NCBI RefSeq assembly: GCF_001270745.1
Contig: NZ_KQ434751.1
Location: 1-64,000, forward strand
Reading direction: 5' to 3'
Length of the DNA stretch: 64,000 nucleotides
Source of the DNA: Jiangella muralis
GTDB lineage: Bacteria; Actinomycetota; Actinomycetes; Jiangellales; Jiangellaceae
How positions within the stretch are numbered: the first letter of the stretch is position 1; each line of letters opens with the position of its first letter. Made by a program: the position numbers and the translations under genes. This document shows, in pieces, positions 51,570-60,119 of this stretch. The notes under the pieces were generated by a model. That model was not told the DNA's origin. It worked only from the letters and a program-made list of their open reading frames with translations, and did not search any database.

Positions 51570-52747
51570 CGACCCTCGCGATCGACGGCGGCACGCCCGT
51601 CCGCACCGCACCCTGGCCGGCCTGGCCGCCGCCCGCGTCGGACGCGCAGCGCAAGTTGCTCGCCGAGGTGGTCGACAGCGGGCACTGGGGCGCGACGTCC
51701 GGACCGCTGTGCGAGCGGCTGGCCGCGGAGTTCGCCGGGCGGCACGGCGCGAAGCACGGCGTCGTGCTGACGAACGGCACGCTGGCGCTGTTCGTGGCGC
51801 TGCGCGCGGCCGGCGTCCGGCCCGGCGACGAGGTGGTCGTGCCGGCCTACACGTTCGTCGCCTGCGCGACGGCGGTGCTGCTGCTCGGCGCGGTGCCGGT
51901 GGTCGCCGACGTCGACCCCGGCCACCTGCACCTGACGGCCGGCACCGTCCGGCCGGCACTGACCGACCGGACCCGCGCCGTCATGCCCGTCCACCTGGCC
52001 GGCAGCCCGGCGCCGCTGGACGAGCTGCTGGCGCTGGCCGCCGAGCACGGGCTGGCCGTCATCGAGGACAGCGCGCAGGCGCACGGTGCGTCCTACCGCG
52101 GCCGGCCGGTCGGGTCGCACGGGACGGCGGGGACGTTCAGCTTCCAGTCCAGCAAGGCGATGACGGCCGGCGAGGGCGGGCTGATCGTCACGAACGATGA
52201 CGACCTGGCCGCCCGCGTGTGGTCGGCCTGCAACGTCGGCCGGGTCCGCGACGGCGCCTGGTACCACCACGCCGAGGTCGGCTGGAACCTGCGCATGACG
52301 GAGCTGCAGGCGGCGCTGCTGCTGCCGTGGCTGGACCGCCTGGACGACGAGGTCGCCGCGCGCGACGCGTTCGCCCGGCGGGTGGCGGCCGGCCTGGCCG
52401 CCGCGGACCGCCCGGTCGCGGTGGTGCCGCAGCCCGCCGGGACGACGGCCGACTCGCGGCACCTGCTGATGCTGCGGGCCGCGCCGGGCGTCGATCGCGA
52501 CTGGGTGAGCCGCGCCCTGGAGGCCGAGGGCGTGCCCGTCGACGCCGGTTACCCGCCGCTGGGCGGGCTGGAGCCGCTGCGGGGCCTGGCCCGGGCGCTG
52601 CCGGCGCCCGGCGCGGAGGGCGCCGCCGCGACGGTGTTCTGGTTGCGCCAGCCGCAGCTGATGGCCGGACCGGACGGCGCCGACGACGTCATCGCCGCGG
52701 CGGAGCGGGTGTTCGGCGACGACCGGGCCTTCCCGGCGTCCCGGTGA
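51566..52747 (+). CDS. DegT/DnrJ/EryC1 PLP-dependent aminotransferase (module 1)
   Basis: A 393-residue sugar-aminotransferase family protein. It begins TLAIDGGTPVRT, as does the paralogue at 58887. The PLP lysine lies in FSFQSSKAMTAGEGG near residue 195, with the preceding Asp in VIEDSAQAHG. The family transaminates keto-sugars or keto-cyclitols. Placement behind an importer and hydrolases argues for a catabolic role, by inference. It is the last gene of the operon. Confidence 0.92.
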   Translation: MTTLAIDGGTPVRTAPWPAWPPPASDAQRKLLAEVVDSGHWGATSGPLCERLAAEFAGRHGAKHGVVLTNGTLALFVALRAAGVRPGDEVVVPAYTFVACATAVLLLGAVPVVADVDPGHLHLTAGTVRPALTDRTRAVMPVHLAGSPAPLDELLALAAEHGLAVIEDSAQAHGASYRGRPVGSHGTAGTFSFQSSKAMTAGEGGLIVTNDDDLAARVWSACNVGRVRDGAWYHHAEVGWNLRMTELQAALLLPWLDRLDDEVAARDAFARRVAAGLAAADRPVAVVPQPAGTTADSRHLLMLRAAPGVDRDWVSRALEAEGVPVDAGYPPLGGLEPLRGLARALPAPGAEGAAATVFWLRQPQLMAGPDGADDVIAAAERVFGDDRAFPASR

Positions 52748-52765
52748 CCTCGGGCCGGCGCCGGA

Positions 52766-53728
52766 TCACCACTGGGTGACGAGCGGCGGGCCCGGCTCGT
52801 GCCGCCGCCAGGCCTCGGCGAGGCGGAGGAGGCGGGCAGGTGCGGCGACGCCGTGGACGGCGGCGATCCTGCCGCCGGTGAGGTCGAACGTCACCGCGCC
52901 GACGACGTGGTCGCCGAGCACGAAGAGGATGGCGGGGGAGCCGTTGACGAGCGCGTAGTGGACGGCGGGCGTGCCACCGGCGAATCGCCGTTTCGCGGAG
53001 GTGGGCGTGAAACCGGCCCGGGCGATGGCCGCGATCCGTTGCGGTGTGTCGTACCGCAGCAGCGTCTCGGTCAGGCCGGCGCCGTCGGAGATCGCGGTCG
53101 CGTCGTCGGTGAGCAGCGCCACCAGCGGTTCGGTGCGGCCCGAGGCGGCGGCGGTGAAGAACTCCTCGACGATCCTGCGGGCGGCCGCCGGGTCGACGTC
53201 GCCGCCGCGGGGACGCGACGCGGTGACGCGGCGGCGGGCCCGGTGCAGGTGCTGCTGGCTGGCGGACTCGGTGATGTCGAGGATCTCGGCGATCTCGGCG
53301 TGCGGGTAGGAGAAGGCTTCGCGCAGGAGGTAGACGGCCCGCTCCAGCGGCGACAGGCGCTCCATGAGCGTCAGAACGGCCAGTGAGACCGATTCACGCT
53401 GCTCGTAGGTGTCGGCCGGGCCGAGCATCGGGTCGCCGGCCAGGAGCGGTTCGGGCAGCCAGGCGCCGGCGCTGCGTTCGCGGCGGACCCGCGCCGAGCG
53501 GAGCCGGTCGAGGCACAGGTGGGTGACGACCTTGGTCAGCCAGGCTTCCGGTACCTCGATCCGCTGCCGGTCGGCGGCCTGCCAGTGCAGGAACGCATCC
53601 TGCACGGCGTCCTCGGCCTCGATGGCCGACCCCAGCAGCCGGTAGGCCAGCGAGGCCAGCCGGTTCCGGCTGGCCTCGAACCGGCCGGTGTCGAAGCGAT
53701 CGGTGGCGGTGCCGTCCACGCGGACCAC
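52766..53728 (-). CDS. ECF41-type RNA polymerase sigma factor (SigJ-like)
   Basis: A 320-residue sigma factor. Region 2 reads LAYRLLGSAIEAEDAVQDAF with DRLRSARVRRE; region 4 reads LSPLERAVYLLREAF and SYPHAEIAEILDITESASQQ. A SnoaL-like C-terminal domain (about residues 190-310) replaces an anti-sigma factor in this group and controls activity. It lies 9 bases downstream of the NADH-dehydrogenase-like gene, the usual neighbour type for ECF41, and probably shares its transcript. Confidence 0.93.
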   Translation of the reverse strand: MVRVDGTATDRFDTGRFEASRNRLASLAYRLLGSAIEAEDAVQDAFLHWQAADRQRIEVPEAWLTKVVTHLCLDRLRSARVRRERSAGAWLPEPLLAGDPMLGPADTYEQRESVSLAVLTLMERLSPLERAVYLLREAFSYPHAEIAEILDITESASQQHLHRARRRVTASRPRGGDVDPAAARRIVEEFFTAAASGRTEPLVALLTDDATAISDGAGLTETLLRYDTPQRIAAIARAGFTPTSAKRRFAGGTPAVHYALVNGSPAILFVLGDHVVGAVTFDLTGGRIAAVHGVAAPARLLRLAEAWRRHEPGPPLVTQW

Positions 53729-53737
53729 GCTAGACGG

Positions 53738-54937
53738 TCACCGGACCGTCGTCCGGGCGTCGTCCGACACGGTGGCCAGGCGGCGCCGGCGCCTGGGCCG
53801 GCCGAACGCCGCCGGGTGCTTGGTTCCCTGCAGCGCCCCCCATTGGATGCCCGCCTTGATCCGCACGGCCTTCCGGCCGCGCACGAACGTCGGCCTGGCC
53901 TGCGCGGCGCCGTCGATCAGCTGCAGGATCCCGTCGCGCCGTCCGAGGCTGATGGCGTTGTACCAGTAGACGAGCTTGACGTTCGCGATCTCGCGGCCGG
54001 TCAGGCGTCCCACGATCGCCTCGATGGCCTGCCGGCCGGTGAAGCCGGCCGAACCGCAGTTCATCGGCAGCTGCCGGCCGTTCTCGCCGATGATGTGGAC
54101 GCTGTCGCCGACGGCGTAGACGTCCGGGTGCGAGACCGACCGCATGGTGCGATCGACGACGATCTGACCGTTCTCGGTGACCTCCAGGCCGCTCGCGGCG
54201 GCGATGGGGCTGACGGCGAACCCGGCCGTCCACACCGTCGCGTCGGACGCCAGGACGGTGCCGTCGGCGCACCGCACCCGCGTGGCCTCGACGGCTTCGA
54301 CGCCGGTGTGCTCCAGCACGGTGATGCCCAGCCGGTCGCAGGCCCGGCGCAGGTGGTCGCGGGCGCCGTCGGAGAGCCGGGCGGCCAGCTCGCCGCGGGC
54401 GAGCAGCGACACCGACAACCCGGGCCGGGCCTCGGCGATCTCGGTGGCGGTCTCGATGCCGGTCAGCCCGTCGCCGACGACCAGCACCGTGCCGCCGTCG
54501 CCCCGGGCGTCCAGGCCGTCCAGGTGCTCGCGCAGCCGCAGCGCGGACGGCCGGCCGGCGACGTCGAAGGCGTGCTCGGCCACCCCGGGCACGATGTGGC
54601 CGGCGACGTGGCTGCCCAGCGCGTACACCAGCGTGTCGTAGCCGACCTCGCCACCGCCGTCGGCGTCGGCCACCGCGACGACCCGGCGCTCGGGGTCGAC
54701 GGCGGTGACCCGGGCCAGCCGCAGCTGGATCTGCGTGCCCGCGAAGACCTCGGTGAGCGGCGGGGCCGGGACCTCCCGGCCGGCTGCGAGCTGGTTCAGC
54801 CGCTGCCGCTGGACGAAGTCCGGCGCGGCGTTGACCACGGTGATCTCGGTGTCCGCCGGGGACAGCCGGCGGGCCAGGTTCCCGGCCACGTAGGCCCCGG
54901 CGTAGCCGGCGCCGAGAACGACGATGCGGTGCTTCAT
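53738..54937 (-). CDS. NADH dehydrogenase-like FAD oxidoreductase
   Basis: A 399-residue type II NADH dehydrogenase-like flavoprotein. The N-terminal FAD site is VVLGAGYAGAYVAGNLARR, the NADH site VLVVGDGLTGIETATEIAE near residue 152, and the second FAD contact YAVGDSVHI near 273. No transmembrane anchor is seen. AGGAG precedes the ATG at 54937; the frame open to 55105 is not used. It is probably the target gene of the ECF41 factor, which it precedes on the same strand. Confidence 0.9.
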   Translation of the reverse strand: MKHRIVVLGAGYAGAYVAGNLARRLSPADTEITVVNAAPDFVQRQRLNQLAAGREVPAPPLTEVFAGTQIQLRLARVTAVDPERRVVAVADADGGGEVGYDTLVYALGSHVAGHIVPGVAEHAFDVAGRPSALRLREHLDGLDARGDGGTVLVVGDGLTGIETATEIAEARPGLSVSLLARGELAARLSDGARDHLRRACDRLGITVLEHTGVEAVEATRVRCADGTVLASDATVWTAGFAVSPIAAASGLEVTENGQIVVDRTMRSVSHPDVYAVGDSVHIIGENGRQLPMNCGSAGFTGRQAIEAIVGRLTGREIANVKLVYWYNAISLGRRDGILQLIDGAAQARPTFVRGRKAVRIKAGIQWGALQGTKHPAAFGRPRRRRRLATVSDDARTTVR

Positions 54938-55285
54938 GTGTGCTGCTCCTGTCGGTCCGTTCTGCTCGTCGTGAGTTGAACGGGACAGCCCTCCGATTCC
55001 TGACAGGAACCGCATGACACAGGTCACAGTCGATCTCGTGCTCGTGCCCCGGCCCGGGCTCGGCGGGTGGGGAGTTGTCGGCGCGGGGGGTGACCAGGGC
55101 GCCAACAGTTGGCGCTGGCGTCAACACGCCGGATCGTGATCGGGCGGGCGGGGGATGACGTACCGCGACACAACCGGACGAACCCCCGGGCGCCGTCCCT
55201 CAATGTGAGACTTCCGCTTGCGCGTTCCCGGGCGGTCGGGACGATCATGGAGCCAGCGTTGTCCCCACCACTGCAGGGAGTGGCG
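54938..55285. other. Intergenic region with a strong palindrome
   Basis: No gene seen. Apart from the ECF41-like promoter it holds GCGCCAAC-A-GTTGGCGC (55099-55115), a perfect 8-bp inverted repeat, with a related half-pair GGCGTCAACACGCC just after it. This could be an operator for the small membrane protein gene downstream. Confidence 0.5.
54979..55005 (-). promoter_or_regulatory. Candidate ECF41 promoter
   Basis: On the minus strand TGTCAGG (55005-54999), 16 bases, then CGTT (54982-54979). This resembles the reported ECF41 pattern TGTCACA-N16-CGTC. It lies about 40 bases before the oxidoreductase start, the expected target. Confidence 0.6.
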
Positions 55286-55423
55286 ATGGGTCAGAAGCTG
55301 GCTAAGAGGTTCATGGTCGCGTTCGGACTAGGGCTGTTGCTGGCCCTGATCTTCGACCATTCCGCGGCGGGCTTCGCCGTGGGGTTCGCCATCGTCTACG
55401 GGGCCGGCCTGGCCGCCGAATAA
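55286..55423 (+). CDS. Small membrane protein, 45 residues
   Basis: Starts at ATG after GGGAG (55276-55280), MGQKLAKRFMVAFGLGLLLA. It has a short basic N-terminus and one or two short hydrophobic segments (VAFGLGLLLALIFDH and AVGFAIVYGAGLAAE). Length, RBS and composition support a real small protein. It is not recognised as a known family. Confidence 0.6.
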   Translation: MGQKLAKRFMVAFGLGLLLALIFDHSAAGFAVGFAIVYGAGLAAE

Positions 55424-55450
55424 CCGCCCGTTTCAGCGCAAGTTCCCGTC

Positions 55451-55490
55451 TTGACATCATCCTGCTCCGACAAATACGGTCTAGACCGTA
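55451..55490 (+). promoter_or_regulatory. Promoter of the epimerase-aldolase operon with operator site 3
   Basis: TTGACA (55451-55456), an 18-base spacer and TACGGT (55475-55480) form a strong promoter. The -10 is the left half of the perfect palindrome TACGGTCTAGACCGTA (55475-55490), so a bound repressor would block it directly. Confidence 0.8.
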
Positions 55491-55513
55491 AGTACGGATG
55501 ATGGAGGGTGCGG

Positions 55514-56530
55514 GTGCGGAGCATCGACGAGCTCGACGAGCGGTTGTCGCGGCCACGGGCGGGCCTGGTGGCGGATCTGCGCCGGCTCGACGGCGATGTG
55601 GTGGTGTTGGGGGCGAGCGGCAAGCTGGGTGTGAGCTTGGTGCGGCTGGCGGTGCGGGGCATCGAGGAGGCCGGTACCGGTGCCCGGGTGTTCGCGGTGT
55701 CGCGTTACGGCGGTGCGGGCGCGCGTGAGGCGATGGAGGCGACCGGCGCTGAGGTGGTCGCGGCCGACATCGCCGACGACGACCAACTGGCGGGGTTGCC
55801 GGATGCGGCGAACGTCGTCTACCTGGTGGGCGCGAAGTTCGGCACCGAGGGCAATCAGGCCGGCACCTGGGAGACCAACGTGTACCTGCCGGGGCGGGTG
55901 GCGCGGCGGTATGCGGGCAGCCGCGTCAGCGCGTTGTCTACCGGCAACGTGTACCCGCTGACCGGTGTCGGCAGTGGCGGCGCGACGGAGGAGACGCTGC
56001 CGGGCCCGATCGGCGAGTACGCGATGTCCTGCCTGGGCCGCGAGCGGGTCCTGCAGGCCGCGTCGCAGCGTGACGGCACCCCGATGGCGATCATCCGGCT
56101 CAACTACGCCGTCGAGATGCGCTACGGGGTGCTGATCGATCTGGCGCAGACGATCGACGCGGGCGAGCCGGTCGACGTGACGATGGGCAGCCTGAACCTG
56201 GTCTGGCAGGGCTACGCGAACGAGGTGACGCTGCGGGCGCTGCTGCACGCGTCGACGCCGCCGCTGCTGCTGAACCTGACCGGCCCGGAGACGCTGGGGG
56301 TGCGGCGCCTGGCCACCGACCTGGCGGCCGCGCTGGACCGGCCGGTGGAGTTCACCGGTGAGGAGGCGTCGACGGCGCTGCTGAGCAACGCGCAGCGTTG
56401 TCACGCGCTGTTCGGCTACCCGGATGTGACGGTGCCGGAGTTGGTCGAGGCGAGCGCGCACTGGGTGCGTGCGGGGTTGCCGACCTTGGGGAAGCCGACC
56501 AAGTTCCAGCGACGGGACGGGAAGTTCTGA
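55514..56530 (+). CDS. NAD-dependent epimerase/dehydratase-like protein
   Basis: A 338-residue extended-SDR protein. The nucleotide-binding loop is VVVLGASGKLGVSLVRLA near residue 28, and the acidic ADIADDDQL follows. The tyrosine is in GEYAMSCLGRE, where the usual lysine of YxxxK is missing (Y-x3-C), so the standard mechanism is doubtful. A substrate-binding C-terminal half resembles UDP-sugar epimerases. GTG 55514 is preferred over 55508 because GGAGGG (55503-55508) fits its spacing. The aldolase gene starts on its last stop base. Confidence 0.85.
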   Translation: MRSIDELDERLSRPRAGLVADLRRLDGDVVVLGASGKLGVSLVRLAVRGIEEAGTGARVFAVSRYGGAGAREAMEATGAEVVAADIADDDQLAGLPDAANVVYLVGAKFGTEGNQAGTWETNVYLPGRVARRYAGSRVSALSTGNVYPLTGVGSGGATEETLPGPIGEYAMSCLGRERVLQAASQRDGTPMAIIRLNYAVEMRYGVLIDLAQTIDAGEPVDVTMGSLNLVWQGYANEVTLRALLHASTPPLLLNLTGPETLGVRRLATDLAAALDRPVEFTGEEASTALLSNAQRCHALFGYPDVTVPELVEASAHWVRAGLPTLGKPTKFQRRDGKF

Positions 56531-57564
56531 TGGCGGCGCTGGACCGGTTCCTGGCCGGTGGTGTGATCCCGGCGCACCCGCTTGCCCTGGACGAGGACCG
56601 CAAGCTGGACGAACGGCGGCAGCGGGCGTTGTCGCGGTACTACGTCGAGGCCGGCGCGACCGGTCTGGCGGTGGCGGTGCACACCACGCAGTTCGCGGTG
56701 CACGAGCCGGGCCGCGGGCTGCTGGCGCCGGTGCTGGAGCTGGCCGCCGAGACCGCCGCGGAGTACCCCGAGCAGGCGCCGGTGCTGGTCACCGGGATCG
56801 TCGGGCCGGCGGAGCAGGCGGTCGCCGAGGCCGAGTTGGCCCGTGACCTGGGCTACGACCTCGCGCTGCTGACCCCGTACGGCACCGGCGACGCGTCGGA
56901 GGACGAGCTGCTGGACCGGGCCCGCGCGGTCGGCGAGGTGATCCCGGTGATCGGGTTCTACCTGCAGCCGGCGGTCGGCGGGCGGGTGCTGGGGCGGGAG
57001 TTCTGGCGGCGGCTGGCCGAACAGCCCACCGTCGCCGGGGTGAAGGTCGCGCCGTTCGACCGGTACGCCACCCTCGAGGTGGTGCACGGGCTGGCCGCGT
57101 CCGGGCGGGCCGGTGACATCGCGCTCTACACGGGCAACGACGACCACATCGTGATGGACCTGCTGACCGGCTACGACGTCGGCGGGCAGCGGATCGAGGT
57201 GGTCGGCGGGCTGCTCGGGCAGTGGGCGGTGTGGGTGCGCGGCGCGGTCGACATCCTCGCCACGGCCCGGAAGGCGCGGGCCGGTGACGACGCGGCGCTG
57301 CGTGAGCTGCTGGCGGTGAACCCGGCCCTCACCGACGCCAACGCCGCGATCTTCGACGCCGCGCACGCCTTCCACGGCTGCGTGCCCGGCATCCACGAGG
57401 TGCTGCGCCGCCAGGGCCTGCTGGCCGGGCTCTGGTGCCTGGACGAGACCGAGGTGCTCTCACCCGGCCAGCTCGACGAGATCGACCGCATCTGGGCGGC
57501 CTACCCCGGCCTGCGCGACGACACCTTCATCGCCGAACGGCTGGACCACTGGCTCCGAGCGTGA
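56530..57564 (+). CDS. DapA-like class I aldolase family protein
   Basis: A 344-residue TIM-barrel protein of the dihydrodipicolinate synthase/N-acetylneuraminate lyase superfamily, seen in IPAHPLALDEDRKLDERRQR, GATGLAVAVHTTQF, PVLVTGIVGPAEQAVAEAEL and AGVKVAPFDRYATLEVVHGL. The last segment carries the probable Schiff-base lysine (GVKVAP). The tyrosine of GFYLQPAVGG is also expected. It overlaps the epimerase stop by 1 base. The reaction is unknown; retro-aldol cleavage or dehydration of a sugar acid fits the setting. Confidence 0.87.
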   Translation: MAALDRFLAGGVIPAHPLALDEDRKLDERRQRALSRYYVEAGATGLAVAVHTTQFAVHEPGRGLLAPVLELAAETAAEYPEQAPVLVTGIVGPAEQAVAEAELARDLGYDLALLTPYGTGDASEDELLDRARAVGEVIPVIGFYLQPAVGGRVLGREFWRRLAEQPTVAGVKVAPFDRYATLEVVHGLAASGRAGDIALYTGNDDHIVMDLLTGYDVGGQRIEVVGGLLGQWAVWVRGAVDILATARKARAGDDAALRELLAVNPALTDANAAIFDAAHAFHGCVPGIHEVLRRQGLLAGLWCLDETEVLSPGQLDEIDRIWAAYPGLRDDTFIAERLDHWLRA

Positions 57565-57579
57565 GCTCCCGGCGAGATG

Positions 57580-58806
57580 TCACAGCGTGATCCGGTACAG
57601 CGTCAGCGGCCGCCCGATGGTCCCCGAGTCCAGGCTGCCCGACCGCTCCGCACACCCCGCGAGTTCCAGTCGCTGCAGGATCCGGCGTGCCGTCCGCAGT
57701 TGCACACCGAGTCCGTCGGCGACGTCGCGCGTGGTGAGCGGGCGGTCGGCGGTGGCCGTGGTGATCTCGCGGAGGCGGTCCAGCGTGCCGACCGAGAGCC
57801 CGACGCGGCTGGCGACGACGGCCCGGCTCTGGTCGGGCTTCGGCGCCTGGGCCGGCGCGACGGTCTCGAGCAGGATGTCGACGTCGTTGCGCGAGGACAC
57901 GACGGCGGCGACGTCGCCGTGGCTGCGGGCCCGGGCCAGCGCCCGGCGGGCCAGCCGCTCGGCCTCGGCGCCGCTGTGCCCGATGCCGAAGCCGATGCGC
58001 ACGACGTCGTGCCGCTGGCCGAGGCGGTGCAGCAGCGGCAGCGCGGTGAACCCGTGCGAGGCGTCGTGCAGCGGCCCGCGGGTGGTGACGATCAGCGACA
58101 GCGTTTCGGAGTACTGCGACAGCGAGCCGCCCAGCAGCCCCACCTCGCGGGCGAGGTCGTCGAGTTCGGACGCGGGGGAGACCTCGACCAGGCCGAGCGC
58201 GACCTGGGCGTCCTCCTGGATCTGGCTGGTGGCCGAGAGCAGCAGCTGGCGCAGCGCGCCGCGGACCGACTGCCGCGACGGCGCCAGCCGGAACACCGGC
58301 AGCTCGCTGGCGAGCTGGTCGTGCACCGACGCCAGGCACGTGACGGCGACGGCGCCCTGGTGACGGGCGGCGTGGCGGCGGTGGAAGGCGGCGAAGTCGG
58401 CCGCCGTGGCGCCGGGCCGGTACGGCAGCGCGCGCACCTCGGCGACGGGTACGCCGGCGTCGCGCAGCGTGCCGTGCACCTGCGCGGGATCGAGGGTGTC
58501 GACGGAGAGCCGGGTGACGTCGTGCCCCTCGCGCAGCAGCCGCACCAGCGCCTCCAGCAGCGTCGACCCGCTGTAGTCGACGAACGCGGCCGGGCGGGTC
58601 AGCGCGTCGTGCGCGAGGGTGTACGGCACGATGCCGGTGAACAGCCAGGCGTCGACGCCGGACGCGTGCGTCGTCACCATGGCCGACGCGTGCGTCTCGT
58701 GGTCGTAGTCGAACCGGTGCACCCGCACCCCGGCCTGTTCTTCGCAGACCGTCGCGACGCTGTCGACCAGGTCGTGTGGGCCGACCACGCCGATCGAGGT
58801 GTCCAT
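57580..58806 (-). CDS. Transcriptional regulator with C-terminal winged helix
   Basis: A 408-residue protein. The N-terminal 200 residues (GVVGPHDLVDSVATVCEEQA) look like a two-lobed periplasmic-binding or PrpR-type sensor domain. The middle holds a GGDEF-like remnant (VRIGFGIGHSGAEAERLARR). The C-terminal 70 residues are a winged helix (LTTRDVADGLGVQLRTARRI). It is divergent from the second DegT operon, with a shared promoter element in the gap, and convergent to the aldolase gene. It is the most likely local regulator of the metabolic system. Confidence 0.75.
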   Translation of the reverse strand: MDTSIGVVGPHDLVDSVATVCEEQAGVRVHRFDYDHETHASAMVTTHASGVDAWLFTGIVPYTLAHDALTRPAAFVDYSGSTLLEALVRLLREGHDVTRLSVDTLDPAQVHGTLRDAGVPVAEVRALPYRPGATAADFAAFHRRHAARHQGAVAVTCLASVHDQLASELPVFRLAPSRQSVRGALRQLLLSATSQIQEDAQVALGLVEVSPASELDDLAREVGLLGGSLSQYSETLSLIVTTRGPLHDASHGFTALPLLHRLGQRHDVVRIGFGIGHSGAEAERLARRALARARSHGDVAAVVSSRNDVDILLETVAPAQAPKPDQSRAVVASRVGLSVGTLDRLREITTATADRPLTTRDVADGLGVQLRTARRILQRLELAGCAERSGSLDSGTIGRPLTLYRITL

Positions 58807-58833
58807 GCGACAACTGTAGCCACCTGGGCCAGA

Positions 58834-58855
58834 TTTCGGGCCAGGCCGATACGAT
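58834..58855 (+). promoter_or_regulatory. Promoter of DegT operon 2 with shared element
   Basis: TTTCGGGCCAGGCCGATA (58834-58851) matches 46901-46918 at 16 of 18 bases and merges with a TACGAT -10 box (58850-58855). A direct repeat GGGCCAG (58826-58832, 58838-58844) surrounds it. The -10 overlaps ATG 58854, arguing for the later GTG start. Confidence 0.65.
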
Positions 58856-58886
58856 GAACGTCATTCGACAGGAAGCAGGCGAGGCT

Positions 58887-60119
58887 GTGGGAACGCTGGC
58901 CATCGACGGCGGCACGCCGGTGCGCACCGGGCGGCCGTTGCCGTCGGCCCTGGAGGCGAGCGGGCGCACCATCGGCCCGGAGGAGGAGGCCGCCGTCCTG
59001 CGGGTGCTGCGCAGCGGCATGCTGGCCAGCGTCTGGGGCACCGAGGTGAACGCGCTGACCGAGGAGTTCGCCGCGCTGATCGGCACCCGGTACGCGGTGG
59101 CCTGCAGCAGCGGCACCGCGGCGGTGCACCTGGCCGTCGCGGCCGTCGACCCGGAGCCCGGCGACGAGATCATCGTCCCGCCGATCTCCGACATGGGCTC
59201 GGTCGCCCCGATCATCGCGCAGAACGCGGTGCCGGTGTTCGCCGACGTCGACCCGCTCACCGGCAACCTCGACCCCGACGCCGTCGAGGCGCTGATCGGG
59301 CCGCGCACCCGCGCCGTCATCGCCGTCCACCTGTTCGGCAAGCCGGCCCCGGTGGCGCGGCTGCGCGAGCTGACCGACCGCGCCGGCATCATGCTGATCG
59401 AGGACTGCGCGCAGGCCTACCTCGCGCCCGTGCGCCCCGGCGGGCCGCTGACCGGCACCGTCGGCCAGCTGGGCTGCTTCAGCCTGCAGCAGTACAAGCA
59501 CATCACCGCGGGCGACGGCGGCCTGGTCACCACCGACGACCCGGACCTCGCGCTGCGGCTGCGCCGGTTCGCCGACAAGGGCTGGCCGCGCGAGACGGGG
59601 GAGCGGGCCTACCTGTCGTACGCGCTGAACTACCGGATGACGGAGCTGGTCGGCGCGGTCGCCCGCGAGCAGCTGCGCAAGCTGCCCGCCGTCGTCGAGC
59701 GGCGCCGGGCGACGGCGGCGGCGTTCGCGGGCCGGGTGGCCGGGCTGCCCGGACTGGGGCTGGCGCCGGACGACGGCGACCACGTGTACTGGTACTACCC
59801 GTTGCTGGTCGACGGCCTGGACGAGGCCGGGCTGCAGCGCTACGCGGCGGCGCTGACGGCCGAGGGCGTGCCGTCGCTGGCCGGCTACCTGGCCCGGCCG
59901 CTCTACGCCGAGCCGGTGCTGCGCAAGCCGCTCACCTACGGCTCGTCCGGCTTCCCGCTGACCGGCCGCGACTACCCGGACGGCCTGTGCCCGGTGGCCG
60001 AGGACCTCGTCTACCGGCGCCTGGTCGTGGTGCCGTGGAACGAGAACTTCACCGCGGCCGACGTCGACGACATCGTCGACGCCGTCGCCAAGGTGCACAC
60101 GGCGGTGGCGGCGTCGTGA
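58887..60119 (+). CDS. DegT/DnrJ/EryC1 PLP-dependent aminotransferase (module 2)
   Basis: A 410-residue paralogue of the enzyme at 51566, opening GTLAIDGGTPVRTGRPLPSA. The PLP lysine is in FSLQQYKHITAGDGG near residue 206, with IEDCAQAYLAP before it. GTG 58887 is chosen because ATG 58854 overlaps the -10 box; the protein start then aligns with the paralogue. The next gene overlaps its stop (GTGA). Confidence 0.92.
   Translation: MGTLAIDGGTPVRTGRPLPSALEASGRTIGPEEEAAVLRVLRSGMLASVWGTEVNALTEEFAALIGTRYAVACSSGTAAVHLAVAAVDPEPGDEIIVPPISDMGSVAPIIAQNAVPVFADVDPLTGNLDPDAVEALIGPRTRAVIAVHLFGKPAPVARLRELTDRAGIMLIEDCAQAYLAPVRPGGPLTGTVGQLGCFSLQQYKHITAGDGGLVTTDDPDLALRLRRFADKGWPRETGERAYLSYALNYRMTELVGAVAREQLRKLPAVVERRRATAAAFAGRVAGLPGLGLAPDDGDHVYWYYPLLVDGLDEAGLQRYAAALTAEGVPSLAGYLARPLYAEPVLRKPLTYGSSGFPLTGRDYPDGLCPVAEDLVYRRLVVVPWNENFTAADVDDIVDAVAKVHTAVAAS

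Noticed and set aside
53733-53750. GACGGTC..GACCGTC as a fourth operator site
   Set aside because: It lies at the stop of the oxidoreductase gene, lacks the TA ends and has a different spacing from the three promoter sites.
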